A stretch of DNA of 64,000 nucleotides from Actinoalloteichus hoggarensis. GTDB taxonomy: Bacteria; Actinomycetota; Actinomycetes; Mycobacteriales; Pseudonocardiaceae. Location of the stretch: positions 2,852,001-2,916,000 of the forward strand of contig NZ_CP022521.1 of assembly GCF_002234535.1 (NCBI RefSeq), in the 5' to 3' direction. A program made the position numbers and the translations under genes. This document shows positions 9,337 through 18,540 of this stretch, piece by piece (within the stretch, counting starts at the first letter, position 1; each line of letters starts with the position of its first letter). The notes beneath the pieces were generated by a model. It ran no database searches. It saw nothing but the letters and a program-made list of their open reading frames with translations, and was not told where the DNA came from.

Positions 9337-11103
9337 ATGACTCCGGGGGGACTGCTCCGCCGTGCGGTGGGCAGGCATCGCCGTCGGGTCGCCGTCGGCA
9401 TCGCGGGACTCAGCACTCATCAGGCGGCCGAGACCATGGTTCCGGTGGCGATCGGCCTGGTCATCGACAGGGCCGTGGTGACCGGGGACGGCAGCCTGCT
9501 CAGCTGGTCCGTGCTGGCACTCGCCGGACTGTTCCTGACCTTGGCACTGGCCTGGCGGATCGGTGCACGCTCGTTGTTCGGCGCGATGCAGCAGGAGACG
9601 CACCTGCTGCGGGTCGAGATCGCGGGCCGTGCGATGGACCCGCGCGGCGCGGAGACCGACGCGCAGACCGGGGAGCTGCTCTCGGTGGCCACCGGCGACG
9701 CGGAGCGGTCCGCCGCGGTTCTCGACGTCGTGGCCCTGGTGGTGGCCGGCTCGGTGGCGATGATCGTCTCCGCGGTCGTGCTGCTGCGCATCGACGTGCC
9801 GCTCGGGCTCGGCGTGCTGATCGGCGTCCCGATCCTGGTGCTGCTGCTGCAGTTCGCCGCGCCGCTGCTCACCCGGCGCAGCGGCGCTCAACAGGCGGCG
9901 GTCGGCAGGCTCTCGGGGCTGGCGACGGACCTGATCCGGGGCCTGCACGCGCTGCGTGGTCTCGGTGCGGGCCACAACGCGGGGGAGCGGTACCGCCGGA
10001 GCAGCGCCGACGCGCTGCGCAGCACGCTACGGGCCGCCACTCCGATCGGCGTGTACCGGGGCTCGACGACGGCGGCGAGCGGTCTGCTGCTCGCGGCCGT
10101 GGCGGGCTTCGCGGGCTGGTTCGCCGTGGAGGGGCGCATCGGCATCGGGGAGCTGATCACCGTGGTGGGGCTCGCCCAGTTCATCGCCGAGCCCGTACAG
10201 CTCTTCGGCTTCTGCGGTCAGGCCTTCGCCGTGGCGAAGGCCTCGGCCGCCCGGCTGGTGGCGGTGATCGACACTCCGAACCGAGTGGAACCGGGCGACG
10301 CGGTGATCAGCGAGGCTCCCGTCCTGGCCCTGTCGGGGGTCGAGCACGGCTCCCTGCGCGGTCTGGACCTGCGGGTCGCCCCCGGCGAGTTCGTCGGCGT
10401 GGTCACCGAGGACGCGCGGGACGCCGAGGCGCTGCTGGAGCTGCTGTCCGGCCGGGTCGCCCGCGCCGCCGACGGCACCGCGAGCCACCGGGACACGGCG
10501 GTCTCCGGCGAACCGGGCGCGGGGCCTCCGGCGCTCGCCGCGGGCTCGGTCCTGCTGGGCGGAGTCCCGCTGGGAGAGTTGCGGCTGGCCGAGCTGCGCG
10601 CAACGCTCGTGGTGGAGCATCATCACGTCGATCTCTTCGAGGGCACGCTGCGTTCCGCCGTGCTCACCGGTCGCCCGTCGGCCCGCGCCGAGCAGGTGGC
10701 GGCGGCGCTGCGTGCCTCGGCGGCCGACGAGGTGGTGGCCGCGCACCCCGACGGCCTCGATCACGTCGTCGCCGACCGCGGCGCCACCCTCTCGGGCGGC
10801 CAGCGTCAGCGCATCGGGCTCACCCGCGCGCTCGTCGCCGACCCGCCGGTCCTCGTGCTGCACGATCCGACCACGGCCGTCGACGCCGTCACGGAGGAGT
10901 CGATCGCGGCAGGGCTGGCCGGGCTCCGGCACGGCGTCGACATGACGAACCCTCGTACCACGATCGTCCTGACCAGCAGCCCGGTGCTGCTGGCCCACAC
11001 CGACCGGGTCGTGGTGATCGCGGACGGGCGGGTGCGGTCCGAGGGAACCCACGCCGGGCTGGCGGCGATTGATGAGCGTTACCGGAGCGGAGTCCTGCGA
11101 TGA
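9337..11103 (+). CDS. ABC exporter-type half transporter with degenerate ATP site
   Basis: A 588-residue protein with six membrane helices (about residues 15-300) fused to an ABC domain. The domain has lost most catalytic residues. The Walker A position (about 353-367) reads VTEDARDAEALL with no P-loop Lys. Walker B (about 504) is VLVLHDPT, with His for Asp and Asp for the catalytic Glu. The switch His is replaced in VLTSSP (about 545). The signature LSGGQRQRIGLTRAL is intact. In heterodimeric exporters such a subunit still donates its signature to the partner's active site. It starts 3 bp after the siderophore ATPase stop and overlaps the next half transporter, so the pair probably exports or imports an iron-related molecule. 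No siderophore-interaction domain like that of IrtA is present. Confidence 0.85.
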   Translation: MTPGGLLRRAVGRHRRRVAVGIAGLSTHQAAETMVPVAIGLVIDRAVVTGDGSLLSWSVLALAGLFLTLALAWRIGARSLFGAMQQETHLLRVEIAGRAMDPRGAETDAQTGELLSVATGDAERSAAVLDVVALVVAGSVAMIVSAVVLLRIDVPLGLGVLIGVPILVLLLQFAAPLLTRRSGAQQAAVGRLSGLATDLIRGLHALRGLGAGHNAGERYRRSSADALRSTLRAATPIGVYRGSTTAASGLLLAAVAGFAGWFAVEGRIGIGELITVVGLAQFIAEPVQLFGFCGQAFAVAKASAARLVAVIDTPNRVEPGDAVISEAPVLALSGVEHGSLRGLDLRVAPGEFVGVVTEDARDAEALLELLSGRVARAADGTASHRDTAVSGEPGAGPPALAAGSVLLGGVPLGELRLAELRATLVVEHHHVDLFEGTLRSAVLTGRPSARAEQVAAALRASAADEVVAAHPDGLDHVVADRGATLSGGQRQRIGLTRALVADPPVLVLHDPTTAVDAVTEESIAAGLAGLRHGVDMTNPRTTIVLTSSPVLLAHTDRVVVIADGRVRSEGTHAGLAAIDERYRSGVLR

Positions 11104-13442
11104 CGCATTCGCCGACCGATCGAGCCGGGCGAGACCACTCAGCCGATCAGGCGGGGGAGTCCGGCCTGCCTGGCCCGCCTCGAAGCGCCGAAACCGCGAT
11201 CGCCGGCGCCTCGCCCGCCCACGAGACGGTGTCGCCGTGGTCGGCACCGGATTCCGCCGCGGCGGTGGCGGCCGCGGACCAGGCGGAGGTGCGGCCCGCC
11301 GAGTCGACGGCGGTGACGGCGGGCGGAACCGACGCGTCCCTGGGCTCGGGACACGATGACGGCGGCGCACGGTCGCCGGATGTCCGACGCGCCGCCTCGG
11401 CCGGGGGAGCGCCCGCCGTCTCGCGGGATGACTCCGTCGCCGACGCGGCGGCCCGTGACCTCCGTACCCCCGGCGCGGTTCGCGACGAACACGGCGGCCC
11501 GGAGCCGGACCCGACCCGAGGAACGGGTCCCCGCCGCCCCGGCCGACGTGCCCACCGGCCCGGCGGTTCGAGGCGGTCACGCGACTCCCGTTCCCGGCGG
11601 CGCCGCCGGGGCGAGGACACGACGGGACGGGTTCCCGGCTCGGCCCTCCCGATCGCCTCCGCACGTCGTACCTGGCGGGTGATGTGCGCCGAGTTGCGGA
11701 ACACCCCCGGTACGACGGCCGCGGCGTTGATCACCTGCGTGCTCGCCAATCTCTGCGGCCTCGTCGCTCCCTGGGCGCTGGGCAGACTGGTCGACGCGGT
11801 GACCCGCGGTGCGACCGGCGCCGACGTGTTCGAGGTGGTCCTGCTGATCGGCTGCGCCGCCCTGGCAGGCGGCGTCTTCACCGCCCTGGCCGGTGCGCTG
11901 ATGGTGCGGGCGGGGGAGACGATGCTGGCCAGACTGCGGGAGCGCGTGGTCGACCGAGCCCTCCATCTCCCGTCCGGCGTGCTGGAGCGGGCAGGCTCCG
12001 GCGATCTGCTCTCCCGCGTCGGCGACGACGTGGCGGTGGTCGGACGGGTGGTGGCAGGCGAGGCCGCCGTACTGGTCTCCTCGGTGCTGGCCCTGCTGCT
12101 GACCGTGGGCGGGCTGGTGGCGTTGGACTGGCGGCTGGGTCTGGCGGGCCTGCTCGCCATGCCGATCTACCTCCGTGCACTCTTCTGGTATCTGCCCAGG
12201 TCGGGGCCGGGATACGCGGCGGAGCGGGTGGCGATCGCCGAGCGGGCCGAGGTCATGATGAGCTCGCTGCACGGACGGGCCACCGTCGACTCCTATCGGC
12301 TGAACGCCCAGCGCGTCGAGATGATCAACGAGCGCTCTTCGGCCGCCAAGACGATCTCGATCCGGGTCTTCCGGCTGCTCACCCGCTTCGGCTCTCGGGT
12401 GAACGCGGGCGAGTTCGTCGGGCTGACCGCGATCATCGTCGTCGGGTTCCTGCTCGTCCGCGCCGATGCGGCCACGGTCGGCGCCACCACGGCGGCCGCC
12501 CTGTACTTCCATCGACTGTTCAATCCGCTGAGCGCCGTGATGCTGGGCTTCGACAAGATCCAGTCGGCCGGTGCGAGTCTGGCCCGGCTCGTCGGCGTCG
12601 CCGACATCCCGGCCGCCGACGAGCCCGCCGACCCGCCGAAGCCCGCCGACACCGGCTTGGAGATCCGCGCCGTCTCCCATCGCTACGCGACGCCGACGGC
12701 GCAGGAGACAGCAGGCGGGCAGGCCGCGACTGAACGTTCGGACGCCGCCGGGGCCGCCGGGCCGACGGTCCTCGACGACGTCACACTGCGCATCCGGCCG
12801 GGCGAACGGGTGGCCCTGGTCGGAGCCAGTGGAGCCGGGAAGACGACGCTGGCGGGGATCGCGGCGGGCGTCCTGGCCCCTACGGCGGGGTCGGTGCTGC
12901 TCGGCGGTGTGCCGATCGGCGAGCTGGGGCTGCGTGAGCTGCGCAGGCATGTCGCGTTGATCAGTCAGGACGTCCATGTCTTCTCGGGCCCGTTGATCGA
13001 CGACGTCCGGCTGACGGCGCCGGACGCGGCGGAGTCTCGGGTCGTGGCCGCGTTGGATCGAGTCGGGGCCCTCGACTGGGTCACCGCCCTGCCGGAGGGC
13101 GTGCACACGGTGGTGGGGGAGAACGCCCGCCGACTCACGGCGCCGCAGTCCCAGCAGCTGGCCCTGGCCAGGCTGGTGCTCGCCGATCCGCCGGTGGCGA
13201 TCCTCGACGAGGCCAGCGCGGAGGCGGGCAGCGCGGGGGCTCGCGAGCTGGAACGCGCCGCCGCCAGGGCCACCGAGGGCCGGACGACGCTGGTGGTGGC
13301 CCATCGCCTGCCCCAGGCCGTCACGGCGGATCGAGTGGTCGTGCTGGAGCACGGCCGGATCGTCGAGGTCGGGACGCATGACGAACTCGCCGCCTCGGGC
13401 GGCCGCTATGCGCGGCTCTGGGCGGCCTGGCAGGGCCGGTGA
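11100..13442 (+). CDS. ABC exporter-type half transporter, catalytic partner
   Basis: A 780-residue partner of the upstream half transporter, coupled to it by an ATGA overlap. The first 185 or so residues are polar, low-complexity and probably disordered. The six-helix exporter domain spans about residues 190-490. The ABC domain has intact Walker A (GASGAGKTT, about 574), Walker B plus catalytic Glu (VAILDEAS, about 698) and H-loop (VVAHRL, about 732). Its signature is ruined: LTAPQSQQLALARL instead of LSGGQ (about 678). This complements the upstream protein exactly, leaving one canonical and one dead ATP site in the heterodimer. Substrate unknown; an iron-siderophore role is inferred from the operon. 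Confidence 0.87.
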   Translation: MTHSPTDRAGRDHSADQAGESGLPGPPRSAETAIAGASPAHETVSPWSAPDSAAAVAAADQAEVRPAESTAVTAGGTDASLGSGHDDGGARSPDVRRAASAGGAPAVSRDDSVADAAARDLRTPGAVRDEHGGPEPDPTRGTGPRRPGRRAHRPGGSRRSRDSRSRRRRRGEDTTGRVPGSALPIASARRTWRVMCAELRNTPGTTAAALITCVLANLCGLVAPWALGRLVDAVTRGATGADVFEVVLLIGCAALAGGVFTALAGALMVRAGETMLARLRERVVDRALHLPSGVLERAGSGDLLSRVGDDVAVVGRVVAGEAAVLVSSVLALLLTVGGLVALDWRLGLAGLLAMPIYLRALFWYLPRSGPGYAAERVAIAERAEVMMSSLHGRATVDSYRLNAQRVEMINERSSAAKTISIRVFRLLTRFGSRVNAGEFVGLTAIIVVGFLLVRADAATVGATTAAALYFHRLFNPLSAVMLGFDKIQSAGASLARLVGVADIPAADEPADPPKPADTGLEIRAVSHRYATPTAQETAGGQAATERSDAAGAAGPTVLDDVTLRIRPGERVALVGASGAGKTTLAGIAAGVLAPTAGSVLLGGVPIGELGLRELRRHVALISQDVHVFSGPLIDDVRLTAPDAAESRVVAALDRVGALDWVTALPEGVHTVVGENARRLTAPQSQQLALARLVLADPPVAILDEASAEAGSAGARELERAAARATEGRTTLVVAHRLPQAVTADRVVVLEHGRIVEVGTHDELAASGGRYARLWAAWQGR

Positions 13443-13754
13443 CGACGGGGACGCCGTGACTCGGGACGCCCGGCAGCTCGACGGCGACCGTCGTGGTCAG
13501 TCGGCGGGTGCGTCGGCGCCCGCCGACGGGGCCGCCCCTCGACGCGCCGCGACAACCTGGGGACCGTCCACAGCGCGTCGACCACGAAGATCAGCGACCA
13601 GAGGCGGCCCATACCGTAGACGAGCTGCGCCACACCCGTGTGCGCCCCCGCCCTCGCGGATCAGGGCCGGAGATCTCGCCTGTGACGAGGTCGAAGGCCC
13701 ACGACAGGCCGAGCGGGATCGGGACGGCCTGGGCGGCGACGAAGATCAGGGCGC

Positions 13755-14078
13755 GTGGCCACCGAGGTCGATCAGATGGGCCTGGCGGTCTCGGGCTTCC
13801 TCGCCCCGGCCTCCGTGGCGTCGGCGTGGCGCCGTCGACGTCCGCCGATCACCTGCGGCGACCGACGCCTCGTCGAGTTCGGCAGGCAGGGCATCGAACT
13901 GCCGGCCCGATCCGGGGCGGTCGCCCGGAGCACGACCTGGCGGCATGCCCGTGACTTCCTCGCCCTGATCGAGGGACTGTCCGTTCAGACGGCGATGCGG
14001 CCGGACACCCTCGCTCCGGACGACATCCGGGCGACACTGCGTCACCGGCTCGACTCTCTGGCACTGCCTTCGCCCTGA
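13755..14078 (+). pseudogene. TetR-type regulator remnant (C-terminal part)
   Basis: The last 45 or so residues, ARDFLALIEGLSVQTAMRPD then LAPDDIRATLRHRLDSLA, look like the end of a TetR-family ligand domain, where a D-hhALIDGL block and a terminal helix are common. The preceding residues do not form a helix-turn-helix, so only a C-terminal relic remains. On the minus strand at about 13540-13745, two short hydrophobic pieces (ALIFVAAQAVPIPLG and MGRLWSLIFVVDALW) in different frames may be leftovers of a small membrane protein. The 13443-13754 stretch otherwise holds no intact gene. Confidence 0.4.
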
Positions 14079-14118
14079 CCTGCTCGCGGCCGGGTCGCAT
14101 GAGCGAGCGCACCGCCGG

Positions 14119-15375
14119 TCACGGCGCCTGCGCGGCGCCCGCGACGGCGGACGGGGACACCGGCTCCGGGCGGATCGCGGGCCTGCGCAGAACCGGCAGC
14201 GAGCAGATCCCGGCGCAGACGGCCAGGGCCGCCGCGGCCACGAGGAATCCGCCGCGTGAGCCGAAGTGCTCGACCACCGTCCCGCCCGCCATGTTGCCGA
14301 CGGCGCCGCCGACCCCGGTGGCGCTGGCCAGCCAGGCGAAGGCCTCCGTGGCCCGCGTCGCCGAGGCCCGGCGGGTCAGTCCGTCGTAGAGCATCGTCAG
14401 GGCAGGGGCGACCATGGTGCCGAACAGCAGCAGCAGGACCGCCAGCACCGCGGTGTTCGGCGCTGTCGAGAGCAGGACGGCCCCGAGGGCGACTCCGCCG
14501 GGAAAGAGCGCGAGCGCCGCACGGCCCTTGGCTCGTGCCCCGAACACCAGTCCGCCGACCCCGGAGCCCGCTGCCACGCAGGCGAGCATCACGGCCGAGG
14601 CCGTCGGCGCGTCGGGGCCGCCGGCCCCTGCGACGGCGGCCAGGTTCACCATCACCAGCCCCGCCAACAGAGCACTCGCCGCGCCCATCATCATGATGAA
14701 TCCGGGCCCCGCGAGCCTGCCCTTCGGCGGCCTGGGCGTGGATTCGGCTGCCGATCCTTCCGCGCCACTCCGGCGGCGGGGGACTCGCTGCGGCCTGCCC
14801 GCCTCGGCGGCACGCTGTCCGCAGTACAGGAGCGTCCCGATCAGCGTGAGCACCCCCGAGCCGATCAGCGCCGCCTGGGGCCCGGCGAGGGCGACGAGCA
14901 TCGTGGTGACCATCGGCCCGACGACCAGGACGATCTCCTGCAGGGTCGAGTCGAGCGAGAAGGCGGTCAGCCGCTGCTCCGGAGAGGTCAGGGCCGCGAC
15001 GGCGGCCCGCAGCGCCGCCATCACCGGCGGCGTCGTCGCGCCGCCCACCGTGGCGACCGCCGTCAGCAGGAGCGGCTCCGGGGGCAGCAGGGCGAGTGCG
15101 ACCAGGCTGCCCGTGTAGGTCACCGAGCAGACGAGCAGCACGAGCCGTCGCCCGACGCGATCGGCGAGGCGGGCCACGGCGGGGCCCGTCACCACCGAGC
15201 CGATCACCGAGGCGCCGGTGACGAGGCCGGCGACGTCGTAACCATGGTCCTGGGTGACGAGCAGCAGCATCGCGAGGCTGGTCATGCCGGTGAACGCGCG
15301 GGCGAGGATCGAGGAGCCGAGTAGTGTCCCGACGCCAGGGGCGGAGAGCAGGTCGCGGTAACGCGAGATCGACAC
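14119..15375 (-). CDS. MFS transporter
   Basis: A 418-residue major facilitator with about 12 helices. The loop 2-3 motif appears as GPAVARLADRVGRRLVLL, near residues 65-80. A polar central loop with RVPRRRSG-like sequence separates the two halves. The first helices start close to the ATG (GVGTLLGSSILARAFTGMTSLAMLL). The family is typical of drug or sugar efflux; the substrate cannot be deduced. The gene is monocistronic. A near-perfect LacI-type palindrome lies 22 bp before its start, which suggests control by a LacI/GalR-family repressor that is not encoded next to it. Confidence 0.85.
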   Translation of the reverse strand: MSISRYRDLLSAPGVGTLLGSSILARAFTGMTSLAMLLLVTQDHGYDVAGLVTGASVIGSVVTGPAVARLADRVGRRLVLLVCSVTYTGSLVALALLPPEPLLLTAVATVGGATTPPVMAALRAAVAALTSPEQRLTAFSLDSTLQEIVLVVGPMVTTMLVALAGPQAALIGSGVLTLIGTLLYCGQRAAEAGRPQRVPRRRSGAEGSAAESTPRPPKGRLAGPGFIMMMGAASALLAGLVMVNLAAVAGAGGPDAPTASAVMLACVAAGSGVGGLVFGARAKGRAALALFPGGVALGAVLLSTAPNTAVLAVLLLLFGTMVAPALTMLYDGLTRRASATRATEAFAWLASATGVGGAVGNMAGGTVVEHFGSRGGFLVAAAALAVCAGICSLPVLRRPAIRPEPVSPSAVAGAAQAP

Positions 15376-15396
15376 GATGCCTCACCGTAGCCGAGA

Positions 15397-15410
15397 GGAA
15401 AACGCTTTCC
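15397..15410. promoter_or_regulatory. LacI-type operator candidate upstream of MFS gene
   Basis: GGAAAACGCTTTCC is a 14-bp palindrome with one mismatch and the central CG typical of LacI/GalR-family operators. It lies 22 bp upstream of the MFS start. A perfect version, GGAAAGCGCTTTCC, occurs at 24584-24597. The regulator is not in the window. Confidence 0.45.
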
Positions 15411-15539
15411 AAGCGATGCCCGGCGCCGAATCGCGGCGAGTCGCCGGATCGAGGCGGCCCGTCCCGACATGCGACGAGCCCCGCGCCGAGGCCCGCCGCT
15501 CCTGCGACGGCGTCGATATCCTGTCGTCGGGTTCCACGA

Positions 15540-16440
15540 CCGGGAGTCCGGCGCGTCGCAGGAACTCCCGAGGCCTCGGCGTCGATGTCGAGCGAGGCGG
15601 CGGCCGGGACGAGCACCTGCGACCACTCCGGCTGTGAGCGCCGCGGTGGATGGGGGCGGTCCGGGCGGACCGTCGGGATACTGCGACCGCACCGGGCACA
15701 CCCGGTGCGGTGTCGGCGTAGTGGGCGGGGTCGTAGACCGGTGACACGGTGCCCGCAACGGTGGGAGCGCGGGGCAGGACCGACGTCGAGTGTCGGACGG
15801 GTCGACCCGAGGTGAGTCGCGGGCGTGTCGATCGCGGACCGGTGACAGTGGATGCTCGATCAGTCGACGGCCCGGCGGAACAGGACGGCGCCGAGCCGGC
15901 GGGGCCGATGAGGATGGCAACGTGCCGACCGGCGGGTGGCCGCGCCGGACGGCGCGGCGGTACCGGCGGCCCGCGGGTCGATGAGGTGGCGACATCGCAT
16001 CGCAGGCAGGCCCGCCGCGTCGGCGGGTTGGCACCGAGCCCGCGCGGTCGTCGGGGATCACCACGACCCGTTCCGGCCGCTCGGCGGTCGACGACATGGG
16101 TGGCACCAGGCCTGTGGAGGCGGTGCGGATCGCGACACAGGCCGGGTGCCGACGGACTCCCCGGACGGCATCGACCCTGCGGGTCGGCGTGGATCGCGAC
16201 GCACCACCGGAGAAGCCCCAGGCGAAGCCATGGCGGGGCCGACCCCGCTCGGCGGGGTCGGACCACCGTCGGCCCATGTTGTCGGGGGTCCGCCACACAG
16301 GGGTGGCAGTCGTCGCCGAGGGGACGATCGCGACGGCCGTCGGCCTCGGTGGCGCCTGGGCGGTGCCCGGGTCCGTCGAACCGCGAAGGGCGCCCGGGTG
16401 GTCCACCCGCGGGCGCGGGCGGTGCCCTGCCGACCGCCAC
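15540..16440 (+). repeat. Degenerate CRISPR-like repeat array
   Basis: A gene-free stretch with imperfect repeats of about 38 bp spaced mostly 57-74 bp apart, each ending in GGATCGCGAC-, GATGGCAAC- or CTGCGAC-like sequence. The clearest copies are 15884-15921, 15956-15993 (ends exactly 72 bp apart), 16026-16067 and 16099-16136. The last matches the intact repeat at 41681-41718 at 29 of 38 positions without gaps, including its first nine bases, GGTGGCACC. The first matches at 27 of 38, with 19 of its last 21. Weaker copies end near 15565, 15623, 15687, 16200, 16270, 16334, 16388 and 16440. The repeat length and 72-bp period equal those of the pair at 41.7 kb. I read it as an eroded CRISPR array; no cas gene is nearby. 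Confidence 0.5.
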
Positions 16441-16451
16441 ACGGCACTCGC

Positions 16452-17201
16452 TCAGCGGGAGTGTCTGGCGATCCACTCGTCGACGCGGGTGTTGAACCAG
16501 GCGGGATGCGCCAGCGGCAGCCCGTGTCCGGTTCCCGGGTGCACCTCCCACTCGCTGCCCGGCAGATCCGCGTGCAGTCGGGGCATCGCCCGCAACAGCG
16601 CGCGCGGCTCCTTGGAACCCGCGAGCAGGAGAGCCTGACCCGGGTAGTCACGCCAGGAGTCCGGCGTCCGGAACACCGCGTTCGCACGGGTGAGCGCGAC
16701 CAGGCTCTCCTTCGACAGCGCCGCCGAGGTGCGGAGGTAGTCGTCCAGCAGTTCGTCCGGGACGAAGAGGGACTTCGCCTGGAGCTTCGCGAAGCCGGGG
16801 CGCCGGGCGAGCGGGGCCGTGACACCGACGATCCAGTCGACGACACCGGGCAGGGGAGCGCCCTGTGTGAGCGCGCTGACCACCACGACACGGTCGACGA
16901 GGTCGGGATGGGCGGCGGCAAGCGCGATCGTGATCTGGGCGCCGAGGGAGAACCCGATCACGGTGACGTCGGTGCCGTCGGGCAGGGCACGCACTTCCTC
17001 GGCGAGGGCGGCGACGACGTCCGCGCTGGTCGTGAACTCCTCGTCGCTGCTCTTGTCATGGCCGGGCAGGTCGGGGACGAGGATGCGATAGCGCTGCTCG
17101 AAGTGCGTGATCTGCGAGCTCCACATCCACCCGGCCATCCCGCCGCCATGGATGAACAGCAGGACCGGAGCATCGAGGGGGCCCGTCGTCCTGACGTGCA
17201 T
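16452..17201 (-). CDS. Alpha/beta hydrolase
   Basis: A 249-residue alpha/beta hydrolase fold enzyme of the cytoplasmic lipase/haloperoxidase-like type. The oxyanion-hole motif HGGGMAG is near residue 19 and the nucleophile elbow GFSLG near residue 103. Acidic residues for the triad lie in the second half, and the catalytic His is in GTGHGLPL near the C-terminus. A cap segment (VDWIVGVTAPLARRPGF...) lies between strands 6 and 7. No signal peptide. It stands alone between the repeat region and a 367-bp gap, so its substrate (ester, lactone or similar) is unknown. Confidence 0.82.
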   Translation of the reverse strand: MHVRTTGPLDAPVLLFIHGGGMAGWMWSSQITHFEQRYRILVPDLPGHDKSSDEEFTTSADVVAALAEEVRALPDGTDVTVIGFSLGAQITIALAAAHPDLVDRVVVVSALTQGAPLPGVVDWIVGVTAPLARRPGFAKLQAKSLFVPDELLDDYLRTSAALSKESLVALTRANAVFRTPDSWRDYPGQALLLAGSKEPRALLRAMPRLHADLPGSEWEVHPGTGHGLPLAHPAWFNTRVDEWIARHSR

Positions 17202-17568
17202 GTCATGCTTCCTTTCGTCTGCCTGCCGCCGCGTCTTCGCTCACCGGTGGCTCCGGTCGTGACCCGTGTCGTTGCCCGATGCCGCCGCGTCGGAGTCCGG
17301 GACCGGTCATCGCGGACTGGGCGAACACGGGCGCGTCGACTCGGTCGAGGGCCGCCGACGCCCGCCGGCGCGAGTTCGACGACGGAGCCCCGTCCGCCTT
17401 CTGCCGGTGGGTGTTCGTGCGGCGTGGTGAGCAGCGGTGTCTGTCGCGGTAGATCTGATCACGAATCGTGCCTTCGGCGGCGGGAAAACCGGAAGTCCGC
17501 GCGGACGACGCCCGCCTCGACTCTGCTCCCGGCGACGCCCCGTCGCGCGCGGGTGCGCGGCGGCCTGC
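17202..17568. other. Intergenic region, nothing recognised
   Basis: About 370 bp between the hydrolase start and the stop codon of the W-repeat protein. I see no gene, strong promoter or clear hairpin here. It should contain the hydrolase promoter, since that gene is read away from it. Confidence 0.4.
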
Positions 17569-18540
17569 TCAGCGTTCGTCCTCGCCCAGCGCGCGCAGGA
17601 TCGAGGCCTGCTCGACGTCGACCCCGTCGGCTCGCATCGCGGCGGCCTCCTGGGGAGTGAAACCACCGCCCGCCCAGGCCGCCACCTCGTCGATCGGGAC
17701 ACCGGACCGCCACCAGTCGGTCATCATCGAGGCGCCGTCCTCGCCGGCACGCAGTCGCCGCGCGCCCTCGGACGGAGTGAGCCCGAGTGTCGCGAAGATC
17801 GAGGCGTCCGTCGGCGGAACGGCTCGGCGAGCCCAGGGGAGCGCCGTCTCGCCGGACCATCCCGCGTCGACGAACCCGCGAGCCGCCGCGGCCGTGATGC
17901 CCGCCCGTAGCAGCTCGCGCATCGCCGCCGACCTCCGGCGTCGGAGGTCGACGTCCGCGGCCTCGTCCACCCGCGGGGATGCGCCCGGTCCGGAAGCGCC
18001 CACGTCGCCGGGCCCGTCGACGAATCGCACCGGTCGAGAAGGGAAGACGCGGTTCCACCACCTTCGCGGATGCGGGCTCTCCCCGGCCAGGTGCCGTTCG
18101 GCGGCATCCTGGGCCGCATAGCCGAGTTCCCGCCAGCGCACGGCATCCCTCGGCGTCATCCCCGCCCGCAGCGCGCCGTCCACGGTGTAGGGGGTCAGCC
18201 CGGCCGACCGCCACTCCCGCGCCGACTCCGGAGTGTAGATCCCGGACCGTCGCCACCGTGCGGCGTCGGACGCGGTGAAACCGCCGGAGATCCAGCGGCG
18301 TGCCTCGCCGATGGTGCAGCCGGACTCCAGCCACTCGTGCAGCGCCTCCGGGCGGAGATCCTCCACGTCGCCCGTGCCCCAGGTGGCGGCCGGGTCCGCC
18401 GGGCCTTCGCCGGTCGACCCGCTCCCGTCCGATCGACGCGCCGACGCGGAGTCGGCCCTCCCCGCGCCCGCACGCCCCGGGTTCGGGTCGCCGTCGGACT
18501 CGCGCGGGTCCTCCGGTTGCTCGGGGAACGCGATGGTCAT
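17569..18540 (-). CDS. Protein with tandem W-x3-G repeats, in MoxR/VWA operon
   Basis: A 323-residue protein of unknown function. After a polar first 55 residues, a short motif recurs every 13-14 residues: W-x3-G, a hydrophobic residue, T/S, x2, E/D, A. Trp lies at about residues 70, 83, 96, 110 and 136, with a Leu-type copy at 124. After a linker (about 155-200) further copies occur at about 211, 277 and 289. This looks like a solenoid of short helices, which often serves protein binding. It is the last gene of a cluster coupled by ATGA overlaps behind a VWA protein and a MoxR ATPase. It may therefore be an adaptor or client of that complex (inference). No membrane segment or enzyme motif is seen. 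Confidence 0.8.
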   Translation of the reverse strand: MTIAFPEQPEDPRESDGDPNPGRAGAGRADSASARRSDGSGSTGEGPADPAATWGTGDVEDLRPEALHEWLESGCTIGEARRWISGGFTASDAARWRRSGIYTPESAREWRSAGLTPYTVDGALRAGMTPRDAVRWRELGYAAQDAAERHLAGESPHPRRWWNRVFPSRPVRFVDGPGDVGASGPGASPRVDEAADVDLRRRRSAAMRELLRAGITAAAARGFVDAGWSGETALPWARRAVPPTDASIFATLGLTPSEGARRLRAGEDGASMMTDWWRSGVPIDEVAAWAGGGFTPQEAAAMRADGVDVEQASILRALGEDER

